Source: Dicyema japonicum (Eukaryota > Dicyemida > Rhombozoa > Dicyemidae). Taken from it: 64,000 bases of DNA. Below are positions 22,966 to 33,497 of the stretch, one piece after another. The stretch spans positions 3,609 to 67,608 of the forward strand of contig RDEW01000067.1 of NCBI GenBank assembly GCA_011109175.1, in the 5' to 3' direction. The position numbers and the translations under genes are program-made. Position 1 is the first letter of the stretch. Every line of letters begins with the position of its first letter. The notes under the pieces are model-generated. The model was not told the DNA's origin, ran no database searches, and saw only the letters and a list, made by a program, of their open reading frames with translations.

Positions 22966-24040
22966 TTTAAAAATTGAATTGATTTTTGAGAAAATATAAT
23001 TTTTATGTTGATAACTATTATTTACATATAATCACGATTTTTATGTAGATCTAATTTTATAAAAAAATATTTCTTATAAGCTTTTCGTGCCTCCTTTTAC
23101 ACAAGTTCACGCCTCCCATTTTGAAAACCTCTGATATAGAATGTGTTAAATCTCGAAAAGTACACCTACTGAAAGGAGATTGCATTTATCCAAAAAAGCA
23201 AATTATTTTTGGTTCGAAGTGGTGCTCAATATCAGAATGACATCTAGGATAGTATTTTGGGATTCAAAACAAAGACTTGGGTGTATCAAATTCAATATTT
23301 TAGTGTAATTAATGTAAAGATTCAATTCTCAATGCTGAAAAGTATCCATTAGTCCGTGTTTTAAGTATTTTTAATCGGAATCGAATCTGTATAAGCAGAT
23401 AGTTTATATTTCTACACTCAGAAACCTTTGAAGCCCACTGGCTCCTTCGGTTGGTCTCTGTCGCTATTTTGATAAGTAGCACTGCGTCAATCATGTTGGT
23501 AGAATCCCCGTAATTTTAACTTCGACGGCTGTAAAAGGAATTATTTTTTATGGTTGCATATTTTTTGGCTTATCCTTCTCGTTGCATGACTGAGGTGACG
23601 AACTTAAGAGACATCGAAAACCTGAATTTCTAAACAAAGTAAGTGTCGTTTTCTCTGTTGTTGATAATAGTCATTAATATTCTTTCCCTCCTTATGGAGT
23701 CTAATAACCGTAAGCTTGGGAGGATTTGCCTCTCCGCAAATGCGACCATGGGAGATAAACACAGTTAATTAACTTATTACTAGATGTACTGGGGGTTAAC
23801 AAAATAAAATCCTGAAGATAATTCAGATTTGATGTGTCTTTATTAGATTTGATTATTGCACTATGAAGAGATACAATAAGGAAGAGAAGTGATGACTGTT
23901 GGAATATCCTCAGAGTGGCCCAACACCACTTGCCAACGATGTAATGGAAGTATACATCTTGTATGATATCGAGGACAACCGAGATTCACAATACCCACTG
24001 CAATCCAAAAATACCTAAGGAATTAAAAATTGTATTTAGA
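22966..24040. other. Intergenic, nothing recognised
   Basis: One 61-codon minus frame at 23309-23494 has no recognisable motif. No repeat identified. Confidence 0.45.
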
Positions 24041-24213
24041 TGAAGCAGAGGACCTAGATGATCTCTCCAAAATCGCATTCTCGATGGGGGATGTTGGCGT
24101 ATCACTAAAAATTATCCGTGGTACAANTGAAGCAGAGGACCTAGATGATATCTCCAAAATCGCATTCTCGATGGGGGATGTTGGCGTATCACTAAAAAAT
24201 TATCCGTGTACAA
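24041..24213. repeat. Direct duplication around a single N (24127)
   Basis: The 86 bp before the N recur after it. On the plus strand the unit could code EAEDLDDLSKIAFSMGDVGV, but the frame is short and unmatched to any family I know. Confidence 0.8.
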
Positions 24214-25082
24214 CCTAAACCAATTATTTTCTTAGTAAAAGTAAAATGTCATCAAAAAATTAAAAGTAGAAAAAACTCTTCTCTAATCTACAAAATGACC
24301 CATCAATAACTTTGATCCAACGACTGACTCTATCTCCATCATCTGTTCTTTATTCACGGAAGAAAAGTACAAAGTCACCACCATCACCAACTTTGCCAAA
24401 AAATCCAGAAAACGTTTGAAATCTACAATCAGCACACAAAAGACCTCAATCTAAATAAAAAGTAGGACTGCTTGACCACCGTCCTCATTGAACAAGGCAA
24501 CCACGCGGACCGCTGTCTCTCACCATCCGTCGATTGCACTGCCCGGTCAACAAGTAGCCACCATATTGTCAAAATTCCGTGTCTGTCATCCAAATTTCCG
24601 TGTTCCGCACAATCGCCCTTACAAAGTGAATATTACTAACATCACTGTAACAAACCGAATAACCAAAAGCAGATTCGGGGCATTTCCCTCATCATGGAAA
24701 TTATTCTGTCAACGTCTTCATTATAGAAAGTTTTCAACCTCTTCTAATTCAAGGATCGGTATCCACCCTTGGTAGAAATCTAAAATACAGTAAATTTAGG
24801 CAAAAAGATGTGAACAGAGTCAAGCTGTTCGAGGAAAGGACTAATATTACTAAAAATCCTCCTTATACTTTTCTAACTTAATCGAGATTTTTCACTATCA
24901 AAGAAACGACCACCCGATCTTCTGACAAGGACCTTAAGTAGAGGCGTCATATCACGAGTTTTTGTATTACTATTGATTGAAGGTCGTTTATTTTTTTCAA
25001 GTATGTTACTAAGCATCTCAAGCGTAGCTGATGGTTGGCTCAATGTACAGAGTGTATAGGAGTTTTAACGTAAACTTAATGT
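24214..25082. other. Unassigned region, possibly a micro-intron gene
   Basis: A 95-codon plus-strand frame (24488-24775) and several minus-strand pieces that look coding (for example VGDGGDFVLFFRE near 24370) are bordered by GT...TTTAG stretches of about 18-22 nt. I could not join them into a known protein on either strand. Confidence 0.25.
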
Positions 25083-25262
25083 TCTTTGATGCTGTTTATT
25101 TATTTATTTAGAACCTCGGGATGACTGCGTCACTCGTCAGCTAAAAGCATCATAGATGTATGGAACCTTCAGCCGGAATGTACAGCATCGAGATACGAAC
25201 CAGAAGACATCAGGCATTTTCCCGTCACTTATGACAATGCGCCATAGGAATGTGTGGTGGAT
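25083..25262 (-). repeat. SINE-1, partial diverged copy
   Basis: On the minus strand it contains a degenerate B-box-like TGGTTCGTATC, then AAGGTTCCATACAT and GACGAGTGACGCAGTCAT, the landmarks of the copies at 1030 and 36118. The 3' half is missing. Confidence 0.6.
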
Positions 25263-25833
25263 TCAATAGTTTTTTAAATACACGATTGTAAATAAAGAAT
25301 TAATTTTTTTCCTAATTCTTCCAAATAAGTAATTAAAGTGATAATGAAGTGCCATTTATTTGTATGTTTCCAAAAAGTCATACTTTAGGATTCAGAGTTA
25401 CCATGATTCTAGGTCAATGCTCTGGAAAAACCATGAGTCGTTCCTTTTCACACACTTCCGTTTCCTCACTAAGGTCTCGAGGGAGGTAAGGTCTACCAAA
25501 GAGTAAGAAACTTCTTAAGAGCTCAACTACTAAGGGTAGGAAGGCTTCGATTTCTAAGTACATTTATGCGAGGTTGGTACCCAGGCGGAATGTTGGCTCA
25601 ACGTAATGAGTATACAGGGAACCTAACATAAAGGAGAATAACTCTCATAAAGTCACCTTGAATAATAAAAGGTAACGAGAAACAATTCAGTGTAAACCTT
25701 CTCAAACTAATTCTCTAAACGTCCACCAAGGATAGTCATGCTATTATTCCAAAACGCACACCACTACACAAATCCAACAAATAACCAAAATAAAGACAAA
25801 ATAAACAAAAAATAAATTATTATTTTTCCTTTT
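25263..25833. other. Intergenic, downstream of FEN1
   Basis: No gene or repeat recognised. Confidence 0.5.
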
Positions 25834-27123
25834 TTATTTTTTACTACTAGTTACAGCGGGTTTCCTTTTAATCCCAACACATGCAAAGAACGAATCAATC
25901 CTCTTCTGGGATGTCTTCGACTGTAGCTTCTTCAGTCTCATGACACAAGTCATCAACTTCTCCTGACTACATATCACCAAATTACCACCAAAATCCCTTC
26001 TCTTCTACCAAAAACTGCCTTAACTCAGCCTCAGCCACGGGGGACCACTCAAACTTCTACAAATAACTCATCTCACATTAATCGATGACACTTCACTCAC
26101 TGTCGGTTCCATAAATAACTTTTTGGCTTCCTTGTACGCCCAGTTCTCGGGAATCTGGTATTTCTACCGTGAAATCACGGAGTTACCGTTTTATCCAAGT
26201 TTTCCACTATCCTGTCGATCGACTGATACTTTTTGATCAATTCCACCGCCTTCTTGGACCCCACACGCGGATTGTAGGGCAGTAGTCACATCCCAGTAGA
26301 ATACAAATCTCCACAAACTGTTCCTGGGTCACTTCCAATGAGCTCAGAACATCTGAAAGCCTAATCTCCATCAACGGGGCTTTTCTACGGGTTAAAACGG
26401 AAAACCCACTTTCCAGCGGTTAAATGCCTCAACAATATCTTGCTTCCAAAAGCCAGACTGTCCATGTCCTCGGAGGCCATGGCGTAGCAGAGGTTGGCCT
26501 TAACGAGGGCCGCACACTGAGCTTCAGCCTCTCCCGGGGCCTACACATAGGTTAGCACACATACGATGACGAAGGGGATCCCCATAAGTTTCAATAATTT
26601 CTGGACGTCTGCGGTCTCGTCTTGGGTCACGGAAATGAGACGAAGGTCCATCTTCTCCACAGCCGCAGTGTCCCCTGGTTAGTAACACCACAAACCTATT
26701 TTCTCGGCTTCTTCCCGTTTCTGTCGGGCCTCTTCTCGTCGTAAATGCCGTTTTTCCAACTAAAATAGGTTTGAAGACCAACCTCAAACTGCTTGCACTT
26801 TGGGGGAGTTCCGTCAAAGACATAGACGGGTTTGATCCCTTCTCCATAAGGGAAATCGACCTGTAGAGCATTCCCACCAAATGGCTGAGGGCTCATACTT
26901 TAAGCAAACCTTGTATTGTTTCCGTCTTCGTTGGTCATGGCACCACCAAATCCGTGACGAATAGCAGTCAGAAACTGGTAAAGAAACATTGAAGCGTCAA
27001 TAGCGATGACTCTCCCTAATTTATTATTTCATGGAAGTACCAAAGAAGTTTTTGATTTGGGGGCTCTTCATTGAATCTGGAGCATAATCTCCAATAACTT
27101 TGGACAGGCGAGATATTCCCATT
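25834..27123 (-). CDS. FEN1: Flap endonuclease 1
   Basis: Structure-specific nuclease that removes 5' flaps during Okazaki-fragment maturation and long-patch base excision repair, working with PCNA in the nucleus. Start ATG at 27123 gives [20 protein letters not shown], the expected Gly-2 N-terminus. Metal-binding residues are visible in order: [40 protein letters not shown] and LLGCDYC. The C-terminus has a PCNA-interacting box, QKRIDSFF, before a short basic tail and stop. Nine introns of about 20-25 nt are inferred; the shortest (20 nt) follows VSEVSSIN. Two single-base losses break the frame as written, one in GGGATCAAACCCGTC (about 26835) and one near 26266 in the helix-hairpin-helix region. 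Both lie in G runs and all domains are conserved, so a working gene with consensus errors is the likely truth. Confidence 0.9.
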
Positions 27124-27600
27124 TATCTTTAATATAAATTATAGAAAACTAGATGTTATTTCACAAAGACGATATAAAACCGGTAATTTTATTATTATTT
27201 TAAATTATTTTTTAATTTATTTTTTAATTTATTATACTAAATTTTTCATAAATAATTAATATACAATCAAAATGTTAAAACATTGATTTTAAAGTAATTA
27301 TCAAAAAAACTTTAGTTTAATAATAACGTAACGTCTGATAACATCAGATCTGACACCACGATTCCCGAGATTTGTCACAGGATTGGACTTGAAGTTACAT
27401 AAAAGTCGTTAACTAGAGTTATTATGATGTCTCATCTTTTGCTGATACGTTATTTATTACTCATCTTCCGCATTATATTGTTATGTTCTCCCTATTCAAT
27501 AGCATATTCATGACAAGACGATCCCACTTTCGTCTCCGGGGTGATTAGGCAAAAAGTTCAAAAACTTTTATTCTGATAGATAGATAATTTCATTAACATT
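27124..27600. other. AT-rich intergenic
   Basis: Upstream flank of FEN1, with TTTTTAATTTATT-type low complexity near 27190-27240. No core promoter element can be named. Confidence 0.5.
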
Positions 27601-27616
27601 AAAAACTCGTTGCTAT

Positions 27617-29000
27617 TTAAAAACTAATTAAACAGAGAGAAGCCAATGAGTTTGTCCTAGTTGATGGGTCTGGTACAACGAGATACCATATATCTCTTCT
27701 TTGAATTATTGACTCCCTGCACCCAATAAGAATTATTTTTTCAAGTGGTGCAATATTTTTTTCAATAGATCTTGCGCGTCTTTCATAACTAGGCAGTAAT
27801 TTATATTTTAAATCAAGTCCATATGCTAGAACACTTCTCATCACTTTCAAACTATCCTTGAAAGCCGTAAATCAGGAATAGTTCTATACAAGCTGTATAA
27901 ACATAGACAAAAGTTTACGGACTCAATTGAAATTGTAAAGGCGATATCAACAACGCGGTAGCTTTTTTCCGTTTTTCTTAATGTAATTTATAAAGGAACC
28001 TTTAGAGTTCACAAAACACCAAGATATTGCAACTGTTCCATGCATTTGATTGCTCCAGTATTAGAACAAAATTTAGACTTATTTATGTTATTCACAATCC
28101 ATGAAACAGTACACTTTTTTAGAGATAAGGATAAACCTTTATCTCGACACCATTTAATTTTGACCTTTTGACATGACGCACAGGACAGATGGCTCAATGA
28201 ATTGTTTGTACAATAATTTCAAGGCTGGGAAATGCGTTTTAATGCCACCGAAAATAGATTTGATTATCCCTAGCTTTCTTGAGCAGCTTCCAGAGATGCC
28301 TCGACATGAGATGAGACGGACATGTGTGTGTCGAAGGTGATCTCCAAGATTTTCAGTTTCTTTGTGAAAGGTATTTTTGTCTGGTTGATAAATATATCCA
28401 CTGTCATCTGTCCAATTCGTTTGTCTGAGGTGAATAAGGACGAAGAATATTTTTCAGTAGATGTATCAAGCCGGTTATAATTTAGCCAAATTTGAATATT
28501 GTGAAGGTATTCTTGTACTTTTTCTGATGCCTATACGAGATCTTGATCGCAGGATCCGATTAATAGGTCATCAGCATATTATAGGAGGAAATCGTCTTTA
28601 TTATCGGGTTGTGGTAAATCGGACATGTATAAGTTAAATAAGGCGGGTGATAGAGAGGAACCTTGTGAGACACCATTGGGTAGTTATCTTGAAATTGAAT
28701 TGGTCCATCCATGTATACCCGGGCCCTTCTTCCAGTGATGAAGTTAGCTAACCAGAGTTTTATATTGGGGTTGACGAAGAGGCCAAACAATTTCCGGGTA
28801 AAGATTTTCCTGGAGACATAGTCGATGACCTTTTGTAAATCAATCGCGCAAACGACTGTTTTGAAGTGGCGACGATTTGTGTTAAAGCCTTCAAGGATAA
28901 ATTGGTTGAGAGCAGTCAGGTGGGTGGAGGTTTAATAACCCCTTCTGAATCCATGTTGTGAGAATGAAAAAGGAAAAAAAGGGGTTATAAAATTAAGAAT
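27617..29000 (-). pseudogene. Non-LTR reverse transcriptase remnant (Elt-1-like)
   Basis: Minus strand, starting near 28990: a degraded palm A region, then GLFVNPNIKLWLANFITGRR, matching the 1440-2800 copy, a degraded YADD region near 28570, then the thumb and C-terminal part in shifted frames. A 77-residue frame at 27617-27850 (LAYGLDLKYKLLPSYERRAR) may be its C-terminal end or a separate fragment. Multiple stops. Confidence 0.65.
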
Positions 29001-29033
29001 TAGTTTTTCCAATAATTTTGATTGCATAGTAAA

Positions 29034-29200
29034 GAGATTCGGATAGGGCATTGTGATGGTTGCCGGGAAAGAGGCCTAAAGGTCGCTAGTTCGAATTCCG
29101 ATATTGCACATTCGGTTGAAGGTTCCACGCATCAATATGCTTTGACTTGGCGAGTGACGGCATTATCAGTGTACTTTAAAATCTTTTCCCGAAAAAAGTG
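29034..29200 (+). repeat. SINE-1, partial copy
   Basis: Contains GCTAGTTCGAATTCCGAT (B-box region), GTTGAAGGTTCCACGCAT and GGCGAGTGACGGCATTATC, as in 36118-36388. It is diverged and lacks the 3' tail. Confidence 0.65.
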
Positions 29201-29379
29201 AGGAAGAAAAAATTTTTTACCTTGGTGTGGATGGCAAAGATTTAGACCTTGTCTATAACACATGGTCACCTAAGACAAGGTCCACACCTTAATTTAAATA
29301 GAGTTAATAATTTAATTAGAATTAAGATTCATACTTTCTTAATATTTCTCTTAAAATACGTAAACTTAGAGCTTGTTAG

Positions 29380-29697
29380 CTATGTTCGGATTCGAACAGA
29401 TGGAGTTTTCAGCGAGGTCAATTCTTGTCAAACAGATCCCACCCGTGAGGCAACGAGTCCTTCTGGTACGACACAGTAGCTAAAAGGGATCTTCCTATTT
29501 TTCTCCCTAACCAAATCCTCTAATGAAGATTGCTTTACGAAACCTATTCCGTTAAAGAATGAAGGACGTGGACAAAAATGGAAGAGGCGGACCTACTACC
29601 CCACCTCTCTTCGGAAGCGGAAGTCTGAAATGAAGTATTGGAAGATGGATTTGGTCTGCACGAGCAGATTTTCTCCCTTTAGTTCTTCCTTGGATTA
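29380..29697 (+). repeat. Candidate SINE-2, left part (split by hAT)
   Basis: Together with 31304-31345 this resembles 57545-57860: a shared GATTCGAAC box, a GGAAGAGG...CCTACT...CTCTTCGG segment, and an ending TGACTGTTTGT(A/T)CTGGCT ... GGGGTTA(A/T)TAA. The hAT element inserted close to its 3' end. The tRNA relation is uncertain. Confidence 0.4.
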
Positions 29698-29705
29698 GTT
29701 AGTTA

Positions 29706-31295
29706 CAGGGTTGTTAGATTTAATTCATTTGATTTTAATCAAAAACAATCAATGATTTAAATCATTAAAAAAATCAAAAAAATCATTAAAGTTTTGTTAA
29801 TGTCTGGAAGAAAGTGTGATGCCTTGTGGGTTCACTTCGTTAAACGTATTATTCCTGGAAAGACTGGGAGTATAGCCATATGCCGTAATTGCGGGATGGA
29901 GGTACAAGGTCTCGTATCTCAGATGAGGCAGCATCATTTGTTATGTCGAACTCATATTGATATCCCTGAAAATCCGTCGAAACCTGAAAGTGATTTGATC
30001 AGCGAATTCCTCCCAACGATGAGGGACCAGTAATTAATCACTTTCGTTACTACGACGACGTCATCGAAGAAAAATTTGATTGATATGCAACTCGCTAGAT
30101 ACATATATTCCAGTAACACTCCTTTTGCTGCTGTAGAACATCCTGAATTTGTAAATTTGTCCAAATGCTTCTTCCTGGGTATAGTTTACCCTCTCGTCAT
30201 CGAATTGGTGGTCCATTGCTCGATCGTGTGTACGACTAAATACATTAAGACCTTCGGCAAAGACTCCAGGACAAGACAGTGTCCATGATGTTGGACGGGT
30301 GGAGCAACATTCATAATGAACCTGTTATTTGTGTGTCAGTTGTAACATCGGATGGGGAAAGCTATCTAATTGACACTGCGGCTGATTAAACCAATTGCTG
30401 TCGCTTTAGACAAAATTCAAAATGATTCTACGACGATTAGTCATGCTGTAGAAATTTGGAAAGAACTTGAACAGACTTAGAATGTACGACTATTTTAGAA
30501 AAAGTGAAAACTCGAGCAGATCAAGCATTAACACCTTTCCACTTACTTGAGAATCTAATGGACCCAACACGTTGTGGGAGATCTCTTTCAACTGCTGAGA
30601 TTAACCTCGCCTTGGAGTATTGTGCTGAACATTATGAATATGCTCTCCGACTCTGATTAATTTCAGAGCAAAAGCTGATATTCAAACCATACATGTTCGC
30701 TCCGAATTTATTGAGCAAAGTGTATCACCTATAGCTTGGTGGCAGTAGAACTCTTATCAGTTACCTTCTGAAGTATTTTCACTTTGCAAAAAAATTCTTG
30801 GAGTAGTTGCTTCCAAAGGTGGAACAGAGCGAATTTTTTCGAGTTTTGGATTCCTACATTCAAATGTACGAATTAGGCTGGGAATTGAAAAAGCTGCCAA
30901 ACTTGTCTTTGTTTACAAGCTTTTAAATAAATAAATACGATTTCCATTGTTTTTATTTTTATTTTACTTTGTTTCCGAATTATTATTATGAAAGCACTTT
31001 CACGAAAGCCATAATGATTATGCCCCGCATGTGCAACACTCAAAGAAACAATATTTATAGTTAGTCTTTTCCATCTTCCTGTTTTTGGTGTGGTGGTGAC
31101 GTGCCTCGATTCTTCTCTGTACAACGGTTAAGAAAAATGTCTGAAAAACACTCATCATACAATCGAGAACTCAGGCTAATGACGTTCAACGTACGTGTTT
31201 CCGAATAAAAATCATTTAATTCAAAAAATCTGATTTAAATCAAAAAATCAGATTTTTTCGATTTTTTCATAAAGTCTTGATTTTTAACAACCCTG
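29706..31295 (+). mobile_element. hAT transposon with TIRs and 8-bp target duplication
   Basis: 1,590 bp bounded by CAGGGTTGTTAGATTTAA at the left and its counterpart (CAGGGTTGTTAAAAATCAAG, reverse-complemented) at the right. The flanks are an exact 8-bp repeat, GTTAGTTA, at 29698-29705 and 31296-31303. Inside, the plus strand codes a BED-type zinc finger (LWVHFVKRI, AICRNCG, MRQHHLLC; about 29820-29950), a middle part with MMLDGWSNIHNEPVICVSV, and the hATC dimerisation region with GGTERIFSSFGFLHSNVRI and RLGIEKAAKLVFVYKLLNK. Stops and frameshifts interrupt the transposase, so it cannot move itself. The exact target duplication suggests it is not very old. Confidence 0.9.
29800..30930 (+). 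pseudogene. hAT transposase, degenerate
   Basis: Transposase of the element above. The BED finger opens it and the hATC C-terminus closes it, but the catalytic middle is shrunken: full-length hAT transposases run to about 600-700 residues and here fewer than 380 codons are available. At least five stops or frame changes are visible between 30033 and 30760. Confidence 0.8.
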
Positions 31296-31479
31296 GTTAG
31301 TTATGACTGTTTGTACTGGCTTTCAATGGTTAGCCTGGGGTTAATAATAATAATTGTTAGCTATGCTGATGGCTATTTCTATATGTTTGTCTTCAGACTA
31401 GTATTCCTCATTTCAATAAAGTAAACCTTCTTAATCCGAACAAATGATTTCGCGCCTTTCTGACTGTGAAGGTTTATTT

Positions 31480-31860
31480 ATTTAACAATTATTTAACAAC
31501 CCAAGACCATGGTAAAACCAAAGTAATTATCACGTGATCCCGAGCCATTCTAACAGCGATCTCATCTTTGTCCGGTGTTCTTCCTTCGTGCCAGAGTATA
31601 AACGTGCAGAACGTCTGCCTGAATTTTTCAGGGTCATTTTCCTGTTATCCTTCCTGAATTTTCAGTCTAGTCTCATAAGGGCTTCCAGAGGCGTAGGTCC
31701 GGTTCAGTGATCTTCACAAATCCAACGCTTCGTTACTCTGTAAGCCCTCTTTGCTTTTCCTCATATTTTTCCAAAATGTGGTCGGTCTTCACGAGGCGCA
31801 TGCATATGAGAAACATGGCTCGATGTACTGTTTGTACACGTTCATCACTCTTCCATTAAA
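31480..31860 (-). pseudogene. Elt-1 C-terminal and 3' end fragment
   Basis: Minus strand: VYKQYIEPCFSYACAS, then a frame ending EIAVRMARDHVIITL, the 3' module CGGGATCACGTGATAATTAC and GGTTTTACCATGGTCTTGGG with a TTAAATAAATAAA tail. It shares its last 75 bp with the fragment at 4055. Confidence 0.6.
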
Positions 31861-33496
31861 AAATAAGTTTTTATATTAATCTACTACTCCCAGCACATTA
31901 AATATGTGACCCCCTAAACTTGGAATATATAAAAATATTGTTTCTTCCTAAAAATAGTACGGGTTCTTTTCAACCCATGGATACTGGCATCATAAAATCT
32001 TCAAGATCAATAATAACGAAAATATGGAAGTTGGTATTAATGATCCAGCAATCGTTTTTTTTCATTAGTCGAAAGTGAGCTTTCCTAGATAAAGAATTTA
32101 CATCTTTTCAAATTTGTCGTTTTTTCAGTTGGATAAAAAAACTCCTCTCAGATTATTATAGCAACAACTTAGAATCACATTAGCTAAATTTCATTCTCGC
32201 AGCGTTTATATGATCCTCGATAATGGACAATCCCATCCTCCCCTTTTTCGATACCCGACTCTGCAGACTTCTGAGGTTTTCACCGTCCTTAACGGTTTGT
32301 TTACTGGTCTCAAATATCCATTAAGGACTTTGGGAAGCATTACCATGGAAAAATTCTATTTAACATATGGGAATTAGAATTTTCCATATGATGTTCGCTG
32401 GCGAATCTCGCTCCATTCGTAGAATGTGACCAAACAGTTTACATCCCATCTTCATGATCAGAGTGCTCAGGAACCCGGAAAAGCATTATGATGATAACTA
32501 TGTACTATAATTTGAAATTTTAAAATATTCATAGTTGTTTAAAGTTATTAAAAATTTTAAAACCGTGGAAATCATCGGTTTTCGTTTGCTAATTTTATCA
32601 ATTTAGTACCTGCACTGTTATTAACGTATATAGGAATATCAGTATTGAATTATACCGAATATGAACATTTCCATAATTTTAACCCTATTATGAATTCTCC
32701 GAGCATAGAATTTCTGACTTTTCTTGGGTATTCCGGAGTTATTAAAGTTTATAATTAATAACACTAAAATTTTAGCAATGCGTTAATAGTCTTGAAACGT
32801 GTAATTACGATGGCTGTTACATATTAAATTGGTTGAAAGATCTTCTAGTATTCTGAATATATTTAGTTAGACGAAAATGAAAAAAATTAGATTTTTTTAT
32901 TGATCTGGATGGAATTTATCATATTCACAATATTTTTACAAGACCTTTATTACACCCTTTAGTATATAGATTATATCATAATGCCAACAATTTTTGCTGT
33001 GGAAACTCTAGCTAAATTTCCAAAGCTAGAAGATTACTAGCGACCTATGGAGTAAATTAAGATTTATTGTAAAATTGATGTTTCATTTAAAGGAATCTAA
33101 ATTATGACATATTTGAATTTGATCACCAATATTTTATTTGGAATTGTATGTGTCTGATATTGGGGGATCCAAATGATATTTGTCCTAAATTTTAAAATTT
33201 GGATATCGGTTATTTGAGTACAAAAGAATTCATTTTTAATAAGATTTTTACATTTATTAAAAATATCCGAATAAAGCAAATCGTCATAACATCCAGTAGG
33301 TAGTTTAATTTTTATGTCGAAGGTCATTGATGCCAACAATAAATTTATTAAATGTGAACATGGATGAGCGACTATTGCTTTGGTTGTGTGGGAATTTGCT
33401 AATTTAACAAAATAACTCGTTAACAGTATTTTAATAATAGAAAATGAATTTATGGGCATGTTGATTCCGCACAACATTTTTCAAAAATTGAGAATA
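31861..33496. other. AT-rich region with one unidentified 126-codon frame
   Basis: Very A/T-rich. A minus-strand frame at 33097-33477 (MLCGINMPINSFSIIKILL at its start) is the longest here. Its composition is Ile/Lys/Asn-rich, as expected for chance frames in such DNA, and no motif is recognisable. No RNA gene or repeat found. Confidence 0.4.
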
Positions 33497-33497
33497 T

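Noticed and set aside
29706-31295. Host BED-finger gene
   Set aside because: Terminal inverted repeats and an 8-bp target duplication enclose it, and the frame is broken; it is a transposon.
33097-33477. 126-codon minus-strand frame as a gene
   Set aside because: Ile/Lys/Asn-rich composition in AT-rich DNA, no motif, no flanking micro-intron exons; chance frame is more likely.
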